Shown: one piece after another, positions 42,953-54,480 of the stretch
Position numbering within the stretch: position 1 is the stretch's first letter
Layout: each line of letters opens with the position of its first letter
Source: Trichobilharzia szidati
Taxonomy: Eukaryota; Platyhelminthes; Trematoda; Strigeidida; Schistosomatidae
Reading direction: 5' to 3'
Assembly: GCA_944472155.2 (NCBI GenBank)
Contig: OX235272.1
Span: 14,120,354 to 14,184,353 of the forward strand
DNA length: 64,000 nucleotides
Made by a program: the position numbers and the translations under genes
Notes under the pieces: model-generated
The model's input: only the letters and a program-made list of their open reading frames with translations
Told to the model about the DNA's origin: nothing
Databases searched by the model: none

Positions 42953-42954
42953 AT

Positions 42955-43465
42955 AGTGATGGGTATTCAGTAGTCGGTAGGACCAGAATACTGGAAAGTA
43001 TTTAAACACTGAAATTGCTTTGTAATTTACACATTCAGTTAGGTTGTTTGATTCATGTGCCTAATTAATGGATAAACACAGGTGGAATAACACTGTCTCT
43101 CATTTATAGATCATAAAAATACAGTGCTTCGTTAATTATTCTCTGTCACCAGTACAGTTTTAGCAATATATACTGAAATACCCACGATATCATATATATC
43201 AATATTGCCATATCCTTAAATTCTTTAAATATTTGCTTCGTAATACCCATAGTTATTTATCTGTGTATACCTTTTGTTGTTACTTATTTACGGTAGATAT
43301 AAGTAGTACAGTTCACATTGGTTCAAGGTGCACCCTGTGTTCATCATACTCATGTGCGTACTATCTACAAACTAAGTTAACGAATTCAATGTACACACAT
43401 ACATAGATATTTTGATGTCGTTATGTTCTCTGAGCTAGGTGGTTTCATTGGAGGAGGCTCTCTAT
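42955..43465. other. No recognisable feature
   Basis: AT-rich spacer without supported signals. Confidence 0.45.
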
Positions 43466-44020
43466 TATATTATTATTGTTTCCTTGGGTTCCTAGTGGAA
43501 CATAGAGCTTCAACTACACGTCTCCACTTGTTTCTGTCTTCTGCTGTACTTTTCACCTGCATCCATGTTAGTCCATACTGTTTCAACTCCTCTTCACACG
43601 ATCTCCTCCATGTCACCCTTGCACTGACGTCCCATTCGCCGTCGCTTCCCTTTCGCGCTCCACTCGAGTGTTGGCCTGACGCGCAGTGTCACCCAGCGAG
43701 TGGCCTCCTCAGCGAGTGAGTGTCCAATCCATCTCCATTTTCCCCTGCATATTTGTTGGGCGATTGCTTCTTGTTTCGTTTGTTTCTTCCCATAGTTTGT
43801 TTCTTGTTGGTTCTTGTTCTTTCCGGCGGCCATCTGATCTTGAGTATAGAGCCAGCGAAGACAGTTAGTTAGTTGTTGATGAAGGTGTGCAACAGGCTGT
43901 TGGAAATATTCATTCTTTGTGACCCGCCGGTAAGTTTCTGATCCATCCGTATAGAAGAAGTGACTGACTTGACTGACGTTTGTATTGAAAATCCGAATTT
44001 TGTTGTTGATGTTGAGGAGG
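43466..44020 (-). mobile_element. RTE-A LINE 3' end, 5'-truncated
   Basis: Tail and hairpin (reverse) at 43470-43510, then the C-terminal region. On the minus strand, 43594-44034 stays open for 146 aa and contains NNKIRIFNTNVSQV and QEAIAQQICRGKWRWIGHSL. It stops at the FNTNV region like 27405-27960, suggesting a common truncation or the same source. Confidence 0.85.
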
Positions 44021-44029
44021 CTCTCTCTG

Positions 44030-44772
44030 AACACAATATATTCATCACAATGAAAGTTTCTTCTCAGTTAAACTACCCGTCTCAGAGAACATAATAACCA
44101 CATCAGAAGAATCATTTCAAGACACAGATATACTAGTATAGCTATGCAGCCAGACAATTACGTAATCAAGTGCAACAATGACTTTAACTTTCAGGCTGTT
44201 TTATCATCGAATGTTACATACAGCTGAAGTTCACCACCAGTGTAATATGCACACAAATATAATCCTGTCTTCTACACAGATGTTCGGTCCATATGCATAT
44301 ATATATATATCAGCTGGGCATTTTGTTTTGCCTATCAAAGCATGAATCATCCCCCTATTCTTTTGATTTTTAATCTTGAAACAAAGGATATTTAGATGGG
44401 TATTTTAGAAGTGTATATTTTATATATATACAAATGCAGATGTCTGAATGTTTGGCCAAATGGATTCTCGTGTGCTTTTATTTCAATTTTTATGGCTTAT
44501 CTAGAAAAAAAAAGAACGAAACAGACAATTTATTCTTTGATAAAAGTCATCGTTTGTATTTTGAGGAAAAGTAATAGTAGTATAGTATAGTAGACAATGG
44601 CACCTAGCTATAAGATGGATGATTTATATTCAAAATATCTTTTTATAACCTTTAGTTAGTTTAGAAACATTAGAATGACCTTCAGAGACTTTTAACCAAT
44701 CATATTTAAGCTGGAGTTCAGCTTTGAACTTCAATTAACCAAGGCACTAAAGTTAGTTATGATAAGGTGGAT
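44030..44772. other. No recognisable feature
   Basis: AT-rich with short frames only; no repeat match found. Confidence 0.45.
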
Positions 44773-44847
44773 AGACTTCGGAAAATTCCATTCCATGGGT
44801 AAATTTTGTTTTGATAAAGTCTCACAGTGTTATACAGTAATGTTTAC

Positions 44848-44892
44848 TGATGACCACGTTTCGAGCACAATTTATTACTGCTCATAATCATA
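44848..44892 (-). ncRNA. PLE terminal hairpin, hammerhead-like
   Basis: Same GAGC/GCTC stem and GAAACGT as at 28480-28526, with the extra GG before TCATCAG. No CTGATGA core. Confidence 0.4.
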
Positions 44893-45360
44893 TCAAGGTA
44901 ATCACACGACTTCCTAAATTCATTTATATAGTTCCATTGTTTTTCACTTGATTTGATTGGTAGTAATATTTTCCATATTTCGGGTATGAGTGATGAATCA
45001 TTCCTATTGCATGTGTTGGGTGTAGATTCGATGAACAAGGATTCAGTAATCAACCTCTCTCTCTCCACCTACCTAGATTACTTTTTAGAATTTTAATCCT
45101 TTCCTACCATGCTATTGTGTGGTTGTGTGCTAATGCATGCATTGCAATTGCTGAGCTTTTTTCTAAATTACTTATCTTCTCGGGGTCAACTATTCTTACT
45201 TTAGCTAAATTCTTATGTTCTGACAATCTGACTACCCCCGACCTACTAGTTTGACCTATGTAGTTGACCTGACTCACAGTCATTGCAGGGTATTTTGTAA
45301 ATTATATTATTTTGTCTAATTGGGTCAACCGACAGGTTCCTTTAACCTACAGAGCTTGTT

Positions 45361-46047
45361 CTACCTGAGTGAGTTTGTAGGTTTAAATGCCACCAGCCTA
45401 ATTCCTGCTTTATTAAGAATCCTACGTAGTGTCTCAGATGTCCCCTCCTTATATGGTATAACTGTAGATGCTTTATATTCTCTCTTATTTATGTTATTAT
45501 TACTAGTTTCACAATTATTTTTATTTTGCTTTTGGCCTATTCTGATCTTCCTAATGAATTTTAAAGGATAGTTATTTAACACCAACGCCTCTTCTATCTG
45601 CTTTATTTCATCATTTAGGTCTTTTTTTGTGCTACTTAGTGCCATTGCTCGGTTTGTTAAACACTTAACTAAGCCTGCCTTAACAGTTAACGGATGAGAT
45701 GAATTAAAGAAGTCTAAATATCTATTAGAATGCGTTGGTTTTTTATAAACACTAGTGTGTAGTTTACCTTCTTCTATTCGTTTTATTTTACAATCTAACA
45801 TCATGGCTAATTCTCCTTGTTCATTTTCGGCTTCAAATGTGAATTTTATTCCCTTTAGTAGTGAGTTTATGTGTGTCAAGAAGCTAGAGATATGTTCTGT
45901 TTTTAACACTGTGAAAGTGTCATCCACATATCTCCACCATATTTTTGGAGTAGGATTAAACGTATTAAGAGCCATATTTTCCCAGCTATCCACTTTATCA
46001 AAACAAAATTTACCCATAATGGAATTACACTCTACCACAGTGCACAA
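45361..46047 (-). pseudogene. PLE-C RT fragment, longest open frame in the window (228 aa)
   Basis: WWRYVDDTFTVLKTEHI near residues 37-53 carries the complete YVDD box. After it come MLDCKIKRIEEGKLHTSVYK, KPTHSNRYLDF, NNYPLKFIRKIRIGQ and PYKEGTSETLRRILNKAGIR, the typical PLE RT thumb order. The N-terminal RT fingers are missing. The GIY-YIG domain (YIGQTSRSG then VRLSEHKNL, near 45205-45265) is in another frame, so no active protein results. Confidence 0.78.
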
Positions 46048-46136
46048 GTTTTATTCTTATATCAATGAGACTTCGGAAAAACCTGGTCTGGAGTTTTTAT
46101 GGCTGAATGATATCAAGTATTCCAGATAATATAAGG

Positions 46137-46326
46137 CTAAGGTTGTGGTTCCCCGACTGACGAACTCCTTAACCTCCCTTAGGCGGTAGTAAGCTCGGTA
46201 AAGAGGGGAGGTAAGTTGTGAGGCTAGAAACCCCATCCTGTAGGAAGTAAACACCACTGCTACTGAAACTCTAAAGCTCAAGCTTGAAGCCCTATGTTCC
46301 ACTGGGAACGCAAACGAATAAAATGT

Positions 46327-46328
<2 letters not shown>
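46137..46328 (+). repeat. tRNA-derived SINE, head degenerate
   Basis: AACTCCTTAACCTCCC, GTAAGCTCGGTAAAGAGGGG, GGCTAGAAACCCCATCCTGT, then CTTGAAGCCCTATGTTCCAC and GGGAACGCAAACGAATAA. The tRNA-like head is reduced to GTTCCCC at 46150. Confidence 0.7.

Positions 46329-46377
<49 letters not shown>
46329..46377. repeat. (ATA)n microsatellite
   Basis: About 16 ATA/TAA units directly after the SINE tail, consistent with expansion of the short A/T-rich SINE end. Confidence 0.9.
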
Positions 46378-46380
<3 letters not shown>

Positions 46381-46647
46381 ATCATGGTTGGTGAAACAAT
46401 AAACAGTAGGATTCTCTCTAACTGTCCTTTTCTTAGGGGATATTTCCTGCAGTTGTAAACTTTATTGGTTTTCTACATCACCTTGTTGCCAAGGTTTTTA
46501 ATGAATTAGTTTGGCGTAAGTGAAGCGATTGTCCGATTTTGAAATATGTCAGCTGGGATAGCGGGTATTGGCTGGAGAGCAACAAATTTTGCTTCTAAGT
46601 ATTTATTCCTCTTATTATCAGTGTGATGCGGCACTTTTTTCATGCTC

Positions 46648-46893
46648 ATACTATTCACACGGGCGTCGGTGGCACAGCGGTTAGTACTCTAGCCGACCAT
46701 GCACATGGTCCGGGGTTCGATTCCCGGCCGACACACTTAGCTAGTAATAAAGCTGCTAAAGAGGAAAGGTCGGGCATGAGGCTAGCAATCCCATCCTGTA
46801 AAATAAACACTGATACAGAAACTTCAAGTCATTAGCTTGAAGCCCTATGTTCCACTGTGAACGTGAAGGAATTAATAATAATACTATTCACAC
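46648..46893 (+). repeat. tRNA-derived SINE with 13-bp TSD
   Basis: ATACTATTCACAC at 46648-46660 and 46881-46893 flanks 46661-46880 (220 bp). A box GGTGGCACAGCGGTTAGTAC, B box GGGGTTCGATTCCCGGCC, and tail GAAGCCCTATGTTCCACTGT, GAACGTGAAGGAATTAATAA. A young complete copy. Confidence 0.92.
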
Positions 46894-47015
46894 TGTCTGT
46901 GAAATTAGGTTTATCATGTATAATACATACGACTGAATTAGCCACTTCGTCTCAGTAAGAGGTAAACTGTTGTATATTTATATAAAATTTAATAATTCCC
47001 ATTGTAGCATTAAGA

Positions 47016-48420
47016 ACACAATATTCAGCGAAGAGACTCTTTTCAACGAATTTATTATCAAGCTGTACAATCGTATATATATGGTTTTTTAAAATAAAAA
47101 TTATATCCGGTGAGGGAATTAGGTCAAAGGTGGGAATACATGAAATAATAATAGTAGTAGTATGAAATGCAATTAAAATATTTGTGATTATAATTGTGTT
47201 CTTAATTATAATCATAGCTTAATGTCAAGTGGCAAAATAATTAATGTCATATATGGAATAATACATAAGGTGTATAGATTTTGGAAAGGGGTACATAATT
47301 ATAAGATCAGTAGACGAATATAAAATGTTACATAACATGGTGTGAAATTAGACAAGATATAATTCAATATTGTAAAAATAAAAAAATTAATAATTTTGGG
47401 TTTAAAATGACAAGTGGGTCAAGTGGAAAAGATTCAGAGTGAGAATAATAATAATAATCGTAGTAATAAGTGAAAAGTACATAGAATAACTAAATAAACA
47501 AAATAAATAAATGTCTATCCCTCTACGGCCAAGGCAGAAGTAGGGATTGTACATACTTCTTTCGTATACAAAGGTCTGGCTTAAAGTCATGAATTGCCAA
47601 GGCCTCCTCTGTCTTTAGAAGTCTGTAACGAAGAAAACGCGGGAAGTTAGCATGGATTCTATATATGATCTTAAAATCATGGTCAGGGTTGACAGAGTGA
47701 CAGAAGTCGATCAGGTGTTCCAGAATAGAGCTTCGCGCACACTTCCTTTCTCCCTTGTAAAGCCATGCCGGAATATTTCCTCGTATCCGTGTGGAAAGCG
47801 TCGTCTGACTACGGCCAATGTACCTTGCGCCACAAGAGCAGGAGGTGAACTGATAGATGCACATGGAGGCGGCCAGACGGGGTAGCTTATCTTTTACAGC
47901 GGTAGAGAACAGCTTGCAGCTAGTGAACGTCATATGTAATTTTGCTGCAAAGAACGTCTTACTGACTGAATGATTTAGAGAGACCATTTTTGAGCATATC
48001 TGAAGCTTGATCACCTTTGAATTCCAAGTTTATGAATAAGGTTTTCTTTGGAACTGTGTCGGTGACCAGTTTAGACTGTTTATCTTTCATATTGCTGTCA
48101 ATAAATCGGTTAGGGTAACCGTTTTCTGTGAGCGTGGCTTTTAAGAAGTCAAGTTCTGAGTCAACGCAATTAGAACTACAAATTTCCCTGATCCTAAAGC
48201 AGAGCGAATGAATTAGGTTCCTTTTCCTGGAAATAGGCACCCAACTGTAAAAATTAGTTAGTTGTCCGTTCCATGTATGTTTCCGGTGGATAGATCTTTT
48301 GATATATAAACATATATTTTGGTCAGCCGTTTGGACCTTATTAAGGGAACATAGTGATACCCTAGAGTCTAATCCAAACACCTGCAGCTCTACAAAAGCT
48401 TTAACTCCATATCAATTACT
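47016..48420 (-). mobile_element. PLE (fourth type, PLE-D), best preserved 3' half
   Basis: Minus strand from about 48420 to 47523: RT thumb, then GIY-YIG domain, with a single frame change near 47960-48014. The terminus near 47025-47065 carries GATAATAAATTCGTTGAAAA then GAGTCTCTTCGCTG, the counterpart of the PLE-B end. The RT palm with YxDD is absent (5'-truncated). Confidence 0.78.
47523..48381 (-). pseudogene. PLE-D RT thumb plus complete GIY-YIG endonuclease, one frameshift
   Basis: 48381-47959 gives IKRSIHRKHTWNGQLTNFYS, RKRNLIHSLCFRIREICSS and LTENGYPNRFID. 48014-47523 gives CIYQFTSCSCGARYIGRSQT (GIY-YIG start, Tyr and downstream Arg present), SSILEHLIDFCHSVNPDHDF (His-rich part) and RLLKTEEALAIHDFKPDL with a basic C-terminal end. 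The domain would nick DNA to prime reverse transcription. Only one frame break separates the parts, so this copy is relatively young. Confidence 0.78.
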
Positions 48421-48631
48421 TTCTTTAGTAAATGAATACAGCAGTTTTGAATAGGGTTCATGTTCACTGGCATGACCAAATGGATATCACTCAATTATAT
48501 GAATTTTCAAAGTTGTTTGTCACTAAACTACCTTTTTCTGTATAACTTGAGTTGTTTTTCCACAGAATAATTAGGCGCATCAATGATTGTCTGCCTCACA
48601 GTATTTGTTTGTGTGAATGTGAAGTGACATT

Positions 48632-49345
48632 TTGACACTAAAATCAGTGTCTGAATTACTAAATGCACTGAAACCGGACCCAGAGACGACAGCAGATATG
48701 CTGACTCCATTATTGCAAAAAGTCTGGAAGGAGGAAAAGGTGCCTACTGACTGGAGGAAAGGTTACCTTGTGAAACTACCAAAGAAAGGCGACTTAGGGC
48801 TCTGCAGGAACTGGCGAGGAATCATGCTCCTGTCGACGCCAAGTAAAATCCTGAGTCGCATCATCCTGGAGAGAATCAAGGACGCACTGGATACAGAACT
48901 CCGACCAGAACAAGCTGGATTCAGGAAAGGCAAATCATGTTCTGACCGAATTGCAACTCTAAGCATCATCATCACAGAACAAAGCATGGAATGGCAATCA
49001 AACCTCTACCTCAACTTCCTTCATAGACTTTGAGAAGGCCTTCGACAGAGTTGACCGCGTAGTAATTTGGAAACTACTCGAGTACTACGGCGTACCTCAA
49101 ATATTCATCAACCACATTCAACAGCTGTACGACAACGGCACATGTCAAGTGATCCACAACGGAAAACTCAGCGAAGCGTTAGGAGTAAACACAGGAGTCA
49201 GACAAGGATACTTATTATCACCATTGATATTCCTAATTGTGGTGGACTGGACTGGATTATGCGTCAGACAGTGGGAAACGAGAAGACAGGGATATCCTGG
49301 ACCGACATGAAGAACTTAGAAGACCTGGATTTCGCGTGTGGCTGA
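48632..49345 (+). pseudogene. RTE-A reverse transcriptase fragment, catalytic box destroyed
   Basis: 48632-49033 gives TPLLQKVWKEEKVPTDWRKG, KLPKKGDLGLCRNWRGIMLL and LRPEQAGFRKGKSCSD. A frameshift near 49018 precedes the FEKAFDRVDR motif (49030-49060). The catalytic segment ends LEDLDFACG then stop (49325-49345), as in the copy at 23300. The downstream protein continues in another frame (MADLCLMSHKIEDLQ from 49338). Confidence 0.8.
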
Positions 49346-50245
49346 TTTATGTTTGATGTCACACAAAATCGAAGACTTACAAGCGAAAACCGACAAACTG
49401 GTCGAAGAAGCAGCCAGAGAAGACAGGACTCCAGGTGAACATAGACAAGACGGAGGTTATGAAAATAACCAACCAACAACAACAACGACAACAACAGCAG
49501 CAACATCCAGCGCCAATCACCATCAACGGGAGGGATTTGAAAGAGGTTACTTCTTTCACTTATCTACGGAGCATTGTCTCAACTACACGAGAGGAGGAAC
49601 GGACGAGAATGTCAAATCGAGAATCGGGAAGTCGAGAAACACATTCATCAACCTGAAACCAATCTCGAAATCTTCCGCTCACTCAATCCAGCATCAACAA
49701 CAAAATTCCGATTTTCAATACAAACGTCAGTCAAGTCAGTCACTTCTTCTATACGGATGGACCAGAAAGTTGGCAGCGGGTCACCAAGAATGAGTGTTTC
49801 TAACAGCCTGTTGCAGACCTTTATCAACAACTAACTAACTGTCTTCGCTGGCTCTATACTGAAGATCAGATGGCCACCGGAAAGAACAAGAACCAACAAG
49901 AAACAAACAAACTATGGGAAGAAACAAACGAAACAAGAAGCAATCGCTTAACAAATATGCAGGAGAATGTGGAGATGGATTGGACACTCACTGGCTGAGC
50001 TGAGGAGGCCACTCGCTGGGTGACATCGCGCGTCAGGCCAATGCTCGAGTGGAATCCGAAAGGGAAGTGGCGACGAGTGGTACGTCAGTGCAAGGGTGAC
50101 ATGGAGGAGATCGTGTGAAGAGGAGCTGAAACAGTACGTATTAACATGGACACAGGTGAAAAGTACAGCAGAAGACGGAAGGAAGTGGAGACGTGTAGTT
50201 GAAGATCTATGTTCCACTAGGAACCCAAGGGAATAATAGTAATAA
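48640..50245 (+). mobile_element. RTE-A LINE, longest copy (1.6 kb)
   Basis: Begins in the RT fingers (LNALKPDPETTADMLTPLLQ near 48660-48720) and runs through the whole RT and C-terminal region to CTATGTTCCACTAGGAACCC and (AAT)n. The endonuclease half is missing, so it is 5'-truncated. At least three frameshifts. It shares the 4-nt insertion in the catalytic box with 23298-24672. Confidence 0.87.
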
Positions 50246-50259
50246 TAATAATAGTGTCT

Positions 50260-51410
50260 TTTCTGTGAAATAACTCACTCACTGGTTGGTATGAATTTTG
50301 GTTAGAAACACAAAATCTATTTCATTAATACTCCTCTACGGACAATCACTAATCAATAATACTTCATATTCGAGTTGACTCATGAACTGACACATTTTAA
50401 AGTTCAACAAAAACAGCACTAAGTATATTTCAATATAGTAAAGATTGAAAGTACATGCTTCGGGTATTGTTGTGTTTTCTGAGCTGGATGGTTCATTGTG
50501 TATTGGGCTTTAAGAATTCTCGAAGTATGAAATATTTGTCCCTCCTGATAAACTCACACTGCGGTTAGTAGTTTGTGGCGTGATGCGGATTGATAGGAAG
50601 CAGGTAAAAATTGAAATCAACATTTTAAGTCAATGGCTGTAGAGGTAGAAGGTTTCTTATTCCTCAAATCTGGAATTAGTTTACGTTGTGGACATGAAAT
50701 AACCTCACTGGACAGTTTGTTTAACTTTAGGCCAATCGCCAGCCAATCAGAACAATTTATTCTCCTCTAGCCTAGCCGGAATTAAATGCGGCTATGAATT
50801 TTATAAGCATGATATTCTTCCTCAATAAACATCCTTTACACAGTCTCTTATCTTCTTCCCCATTGATGATATCCTTATGATTGCACCCACTTTCGTTAAC
50901 CTTATACTTGACATTTGGTTTGTGTGACCTATTTTTTATTGATTGGTAAACTTGATTTATATCCAAATGTCTATTAATTGCAAACTAACTTGAGTACTGG
51001 GCCTCCAGGATGTCTCTATACGTACTTTGCCTTTCTTCTGTCTAGGATTTTTACATCGTCCTAATTGAATCGATGTCCATAGTTGTCCACGTGAATTGAA
51101 TATGAGCGAATGCATGTTATATCTTAGAATCGACATATGGATAAAGATCGTATTTATGAATCAATAAAAAAATAAGTCACAAAAGCAAAAGGTCAAGTAT
51201 AGGGTGAACGAAAGCATCAGAATCAATACAATCTTAGGGAAATCTACAATAACAACCAATCACAGTAAAAATCCCCAGAAGATACAAATATTTCATTCAT
51301 GGAGTATTCTCAAGGTCCAATTCACATTATAGTTAGCGTTGAAGATGTTGTTGTCTATAAAGACAATGAAAAAGCTTTGCAGTATATTTCAATATCCACA
51401 TATACACATG
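50260..51410. other. No recognisable feature
   Basis: AT-rich sequence; a short stretch with a CCAATCGCCAGCCAATCAGA motif near 50735 recalls the inverted-arm repeats at 36601 and 60130. No gene support. Confidence 0.45.
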
Positions 51411-51413
51411 GCT

Positions 51414-52255
51414 GCATTGGTAGTTCAATGGTAAGATACTCGCCGTGATATCTGGCTATCGACCAAAGGGTGTGTACAACTCAGTAGTCCGCTCCATCCT
51501 CCTTTTTGTCTGTGAAACCTGGCCACTGAAATTGGAGGAAATAAAAAGGCTAACTGGGTGGTGGCATAATAGGGTGAGCAATATTGAAGTGAGGCATTGG
51601 TCTATTGCTAGGTAGGGGGCGGGGTAGGAAGTCACATCGACTGAGATGGTTAGGACGACATGTGTTACGCATGCCTAGCCATCGCCTTGCTCTATGGTCC
51701 ATGTTACCTGACATAAGATGGATCATGTTGGAAAAGAGCTGGCTTAATCAGTCAATGAAATCCACAACAGTTAGTTTAGGCTAGTCAGCCAGCCACGTAG
51801 GGAGGTGTAGACTTCCTGACCAGTTATGGTCCTCGGGATGGTAAAAACCAATGCAGGCTGGAGACAGTTGGTGATATGGCTCAACAAAATCGTTCTCAAT
51901 GGTTGGCGCAGATGCATTCACTCTTTATGATTTATAATATCCAATAAGACTCCATTGTTCTTCCATATTACTATTCATTTTGCCTTATATCTCTGTTTAC
52001 TGTCTCTATTTTGCATTTCTTTCTTGGCATACTTTCTTCTTTTGATTGATTTGTGTGCTAAGTGAAAGAGAGGCGACTCGAACTGTTGCATATATTGGTG
52101 CAAAGTTCTATGTTGAAACCAGTCAGTCAGGATACTCACCGACCATGCACGTGGACCGAGTTCCACGTTCCCAGGCAATATACACCTTAACCTCACCTAG
52201 TTGGTCCTAAACTCGGTAAATAGGGAGGGTTGGGCGTGAGGCCGCTTGGGACGCA
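51414..52255 (+). repeat. tRNA-like SINE split by a LINE-2 insertion
   Basis: 51414-51445 reads GCATTGGTAGTTCAATGG, TAAGATACTCGCCG, very like the 5' half of tRNA-Gly. The remainder, GACCATGCACGTGGACCGAG, TTCCACGTTCC and CACCTTAACCTCACCTAG, continues at 52140-52255. The head therefore fits a tRNA-Gly-like origin for this copy. Its 3' RTE-like tail is lost. Confidence 0.65.
51435..52141 (+). mobile_element. LINE-2 family copy nested in a SINE, 11-bp TSD with one mismatch
   Basis: GATACTCGCCG (51435-51445) and GATACTCACCG (52131-52141) flank 51446-52130. The element starts in GTGATATCTGGCTATCGACC (the DIRLxTKG region) and runs to the 3' UTR ending TTCTATGTTGAAACCAGTCA. 5'-truncated, diverged. 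Confidence 0.8.
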
Positions 52256-52925
52256 AAGAACTGAATCTATCTATATATAAATATAGATATGGTTAATTAG
52301 AGGCAAACATCTATAGGTAACCAAAAACCTGTTTACCTGTTCGCCTGCAATTATTATTGATTCGTGGAAATACAATGTGTTTTCTTTTACACAGCATTTC
52401 CGTAAATAATTGTTTACCTACCTACCTACCTACCAGTAATTCAGAACACACAACAGCGTTTTTTTACTTTTCTTCAATTTTTCGTATTATTCTTGTACAA
52501 AAAGTGAAGAATTTGCTCAGTGCAGGTGTATGTGCATGACTGTGTGTGAGTGTACGTCTGTGCATGTCTAAGTGTGTTTGCGTGTGTGTTGGTGTGTATT
52601 TAGGATTAATTAACCATTATTATCTTGACGGTTGATTTTTGCGAAATTCTCTTTTTTTGTGACCCTTACAAGTTGGATTAAACGATGACATTGTTGGACA
52701 ATAAATAATAATAATAATAAACTCCAATTTCTGTGGATTTACAGATTACAAAAGTAAATTATCTTGGCATTCGGTTGTTGTTGTTGTTTATTTGTTCAAT
52801 TTAAGTGATTTTATTAAACGACTGATTGGTTTTTAATAAGAATAATCACTTTCTCATCATAAATGCAAAACTGCTAGTGGTAGGTGGTAGGTAGCATTAA
52901 GTAAGCAAAGGAATTAGGTGAATTA
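52256..52925. other. No gene seen; short simple repeats
   Basis: (CTAC)n near 52416-52433, GTGT-rich run 52560-52595, (AAT)n near 52706-52720. No supported frame. Confidence 0.5.
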
Positions 52926-52927
52926 AG

Positions 52928-53185
52928 ATTGGCCATACTCTGAGGAAACCATCAAGTGACATCACTAGACAAGCCATTGCTTGGGTGGAGCCCGACTGTA
53001 TTGGAAGCGGCGAGTTGGTCGTCAGTGCGAGGTTGGGTGACTTGAAGGAGGTGATGTGAAGAGGAGATGAAAACGTGTGGTCAGACTTGGAGCGAGGTGA
53101 AGACTATAGCAGAGAACCGAACGCAATGGAGATGCGCGGCTGAAGCCCTATATTCCTCTATGAATTAAAGGAAATAATAATAATA
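52928..53185 (+). mobile_element. RTE-B LINE extreme 3' end
   Basis: ATTGGCCATACTCTGAGGAA to GGCTGAAGCCCTATATTCCT, CTATGAATTAAAGGAAATAA and (AAT)n. It matches the last about 255 bp of 16120-16703. Confidence 0.8.
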
Positions 53186-53261
53186 AGAGAAATATTAATA
53201 AATGATGGACAAGTGTTTCATGAAACCTATGATATATATGTGTATATACTACTGATTGATG

Positions 53262-54480
53262 GATAGTTCACGCATTTATTCCCCTTGATGATGAATTTAA
53301 ATAAAGCAAGAACAACACAGTGGTTTGTGCAGAATAAGAAGATGGTACCATCATTGTTTATTTCATTGGCTTCTCATCAACTGCGGCTTACAGCCTAAAT
53401 AAATTGTGAGGTTTATGTACGTACAGAAAAGTTTTAACATACTTGCAAATTATTTTACATGTTGTCAGTTGACAGAGAGTTTCACAATTAGTGAAAAGTG
53501 CTCAGAGCATTGTGCTTATATAGTTTTTACACAGGCAGTTCAAGTTTAAACAAAATAAATGTATGCACACAATGGTAAAGGAGTTACGTAATAAAGACGA
53601 GAGGTGAGTAAGATGATGAGTAACTAATAAATTTGGTAACGATGTACTGAGTTCAAATCACGTCATAGAAACAAGAGACAAGCAATATTACAGATTATTA
53701 AAAAAAAGAGGGATGAGGTTAAAGACAAAGATTACGTATTCAGAGTAGAGAATAAAGACATCCAGTTACCAACCAGGGCAAGGAAAGACTAATAACTGCT
53801 TCTTTCTGAACACATAAATGTGATTTGAAGCGTTTAATAGAAATTGCTTCGGCAAACTTGATGAGAATGGAGCTTCTTTGTCTATTGATAATTTTAAAGG
53901 ATTTCTCGATTTCCACCTCATGATCCGTGTCGAGGAGATGCCTGGCGATGGCACTCACTGTTTAAAGCATTTGTTCCCTTTAAACGTAAGCTTTTTGGTA
54001 CATGTTCAGAAAATCGTAGATATGCCCTTCTTTCTGTTCCTTCAATGTAACTGCTCCCGCAGATACATGTAAATTTGTATATACAGTTGGAGTTTACATG
54101 AGAGGGATATCTATCGATTTTCGATTGCACCAAAGAGCAAGTTGTTCGATAGACGGGAATGAGCTTAGCTGCAGGATAGGCTATAGCTAGTGATGTATTT
54201 AGCCTTCTGTTGATCATCGCTGTAATGTTTTCACCTTTATAATCAAGTTGAAAGTAGATTGGCTTTTTACCCACTGTGATTTGTTTTACATTTGTGACTT
54301 CAGATCTTCCAAACTTGTTGATGAACCTTTGAGGGTATCCATTTCTCTTCAATGTCTTTTCAAGAAACTCAAATTCTTCCTCTAATTTCTCTATAGAGCA
54401 TATTCTTCTCGCTCTATAGTACAGATTCTTGACTAGACCGCGTTTAAAGCTATTTGGATAGTTATGAGTAGTTCGATACT
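53262..54480 (-). mobile_element. PLE-A copy, 3' half
   Basis: The terminus (53262-53420, including GTTGATGAGAAGCCAATGAA on the minus strand), then 3' UTR, GIY-YIG domain (53740-54090) and RT thumb (54100-54480). Colinear with 600-1795 in reverse. 5'-truncated near 54480. Confidence 0.78.
53740..54352 (-). pseudogene. PLE-A RT thumb and GIY-YIG fragment
   Basis: 54352-53918 is open for 144 aa: KRNGYPQRFINKFGRSE, QLDYKGENITAMINRRLNTS, then NCIYKFTCICGSSYIEGTER and RFSEHVPKSLRLKGT. The expected Gly after YI is Glu (YIEGTERR), a damaged GIY-YIG motif. A frame change near 53920 leads to RHLLDTDHEVEIEKSFKI and the C-terminal block. Confidence 0.75.

Larger units (their letters stand above)
44773..46080 (-). 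mobile_element. PLE-C insertion, 1.28 kb, 13-bp TSD
   Basis: AGACTTCGGAAAA at 44773-44785 and 46068-46080 flanks 44786-46067. Minus strand: a partial terminus with tail (CACTGTGGTAGAGTGTAATT) at the right end, then RT from just before YVDD, GIY-YIG remnants (45180-45300), and the terminus with hairpin at 44848-44892. Unlike the two 1.24-kb copies, the left terminus is not followed by a full inverted right arm. Confidence 0.82.

Noticed and set aside
53340..53400. PLE-A terminus as a true hammerhead
   Set aside because: TGATGA and GAAA are present, but no stem II can be drawn between them; recorded only as hammerhead-like.
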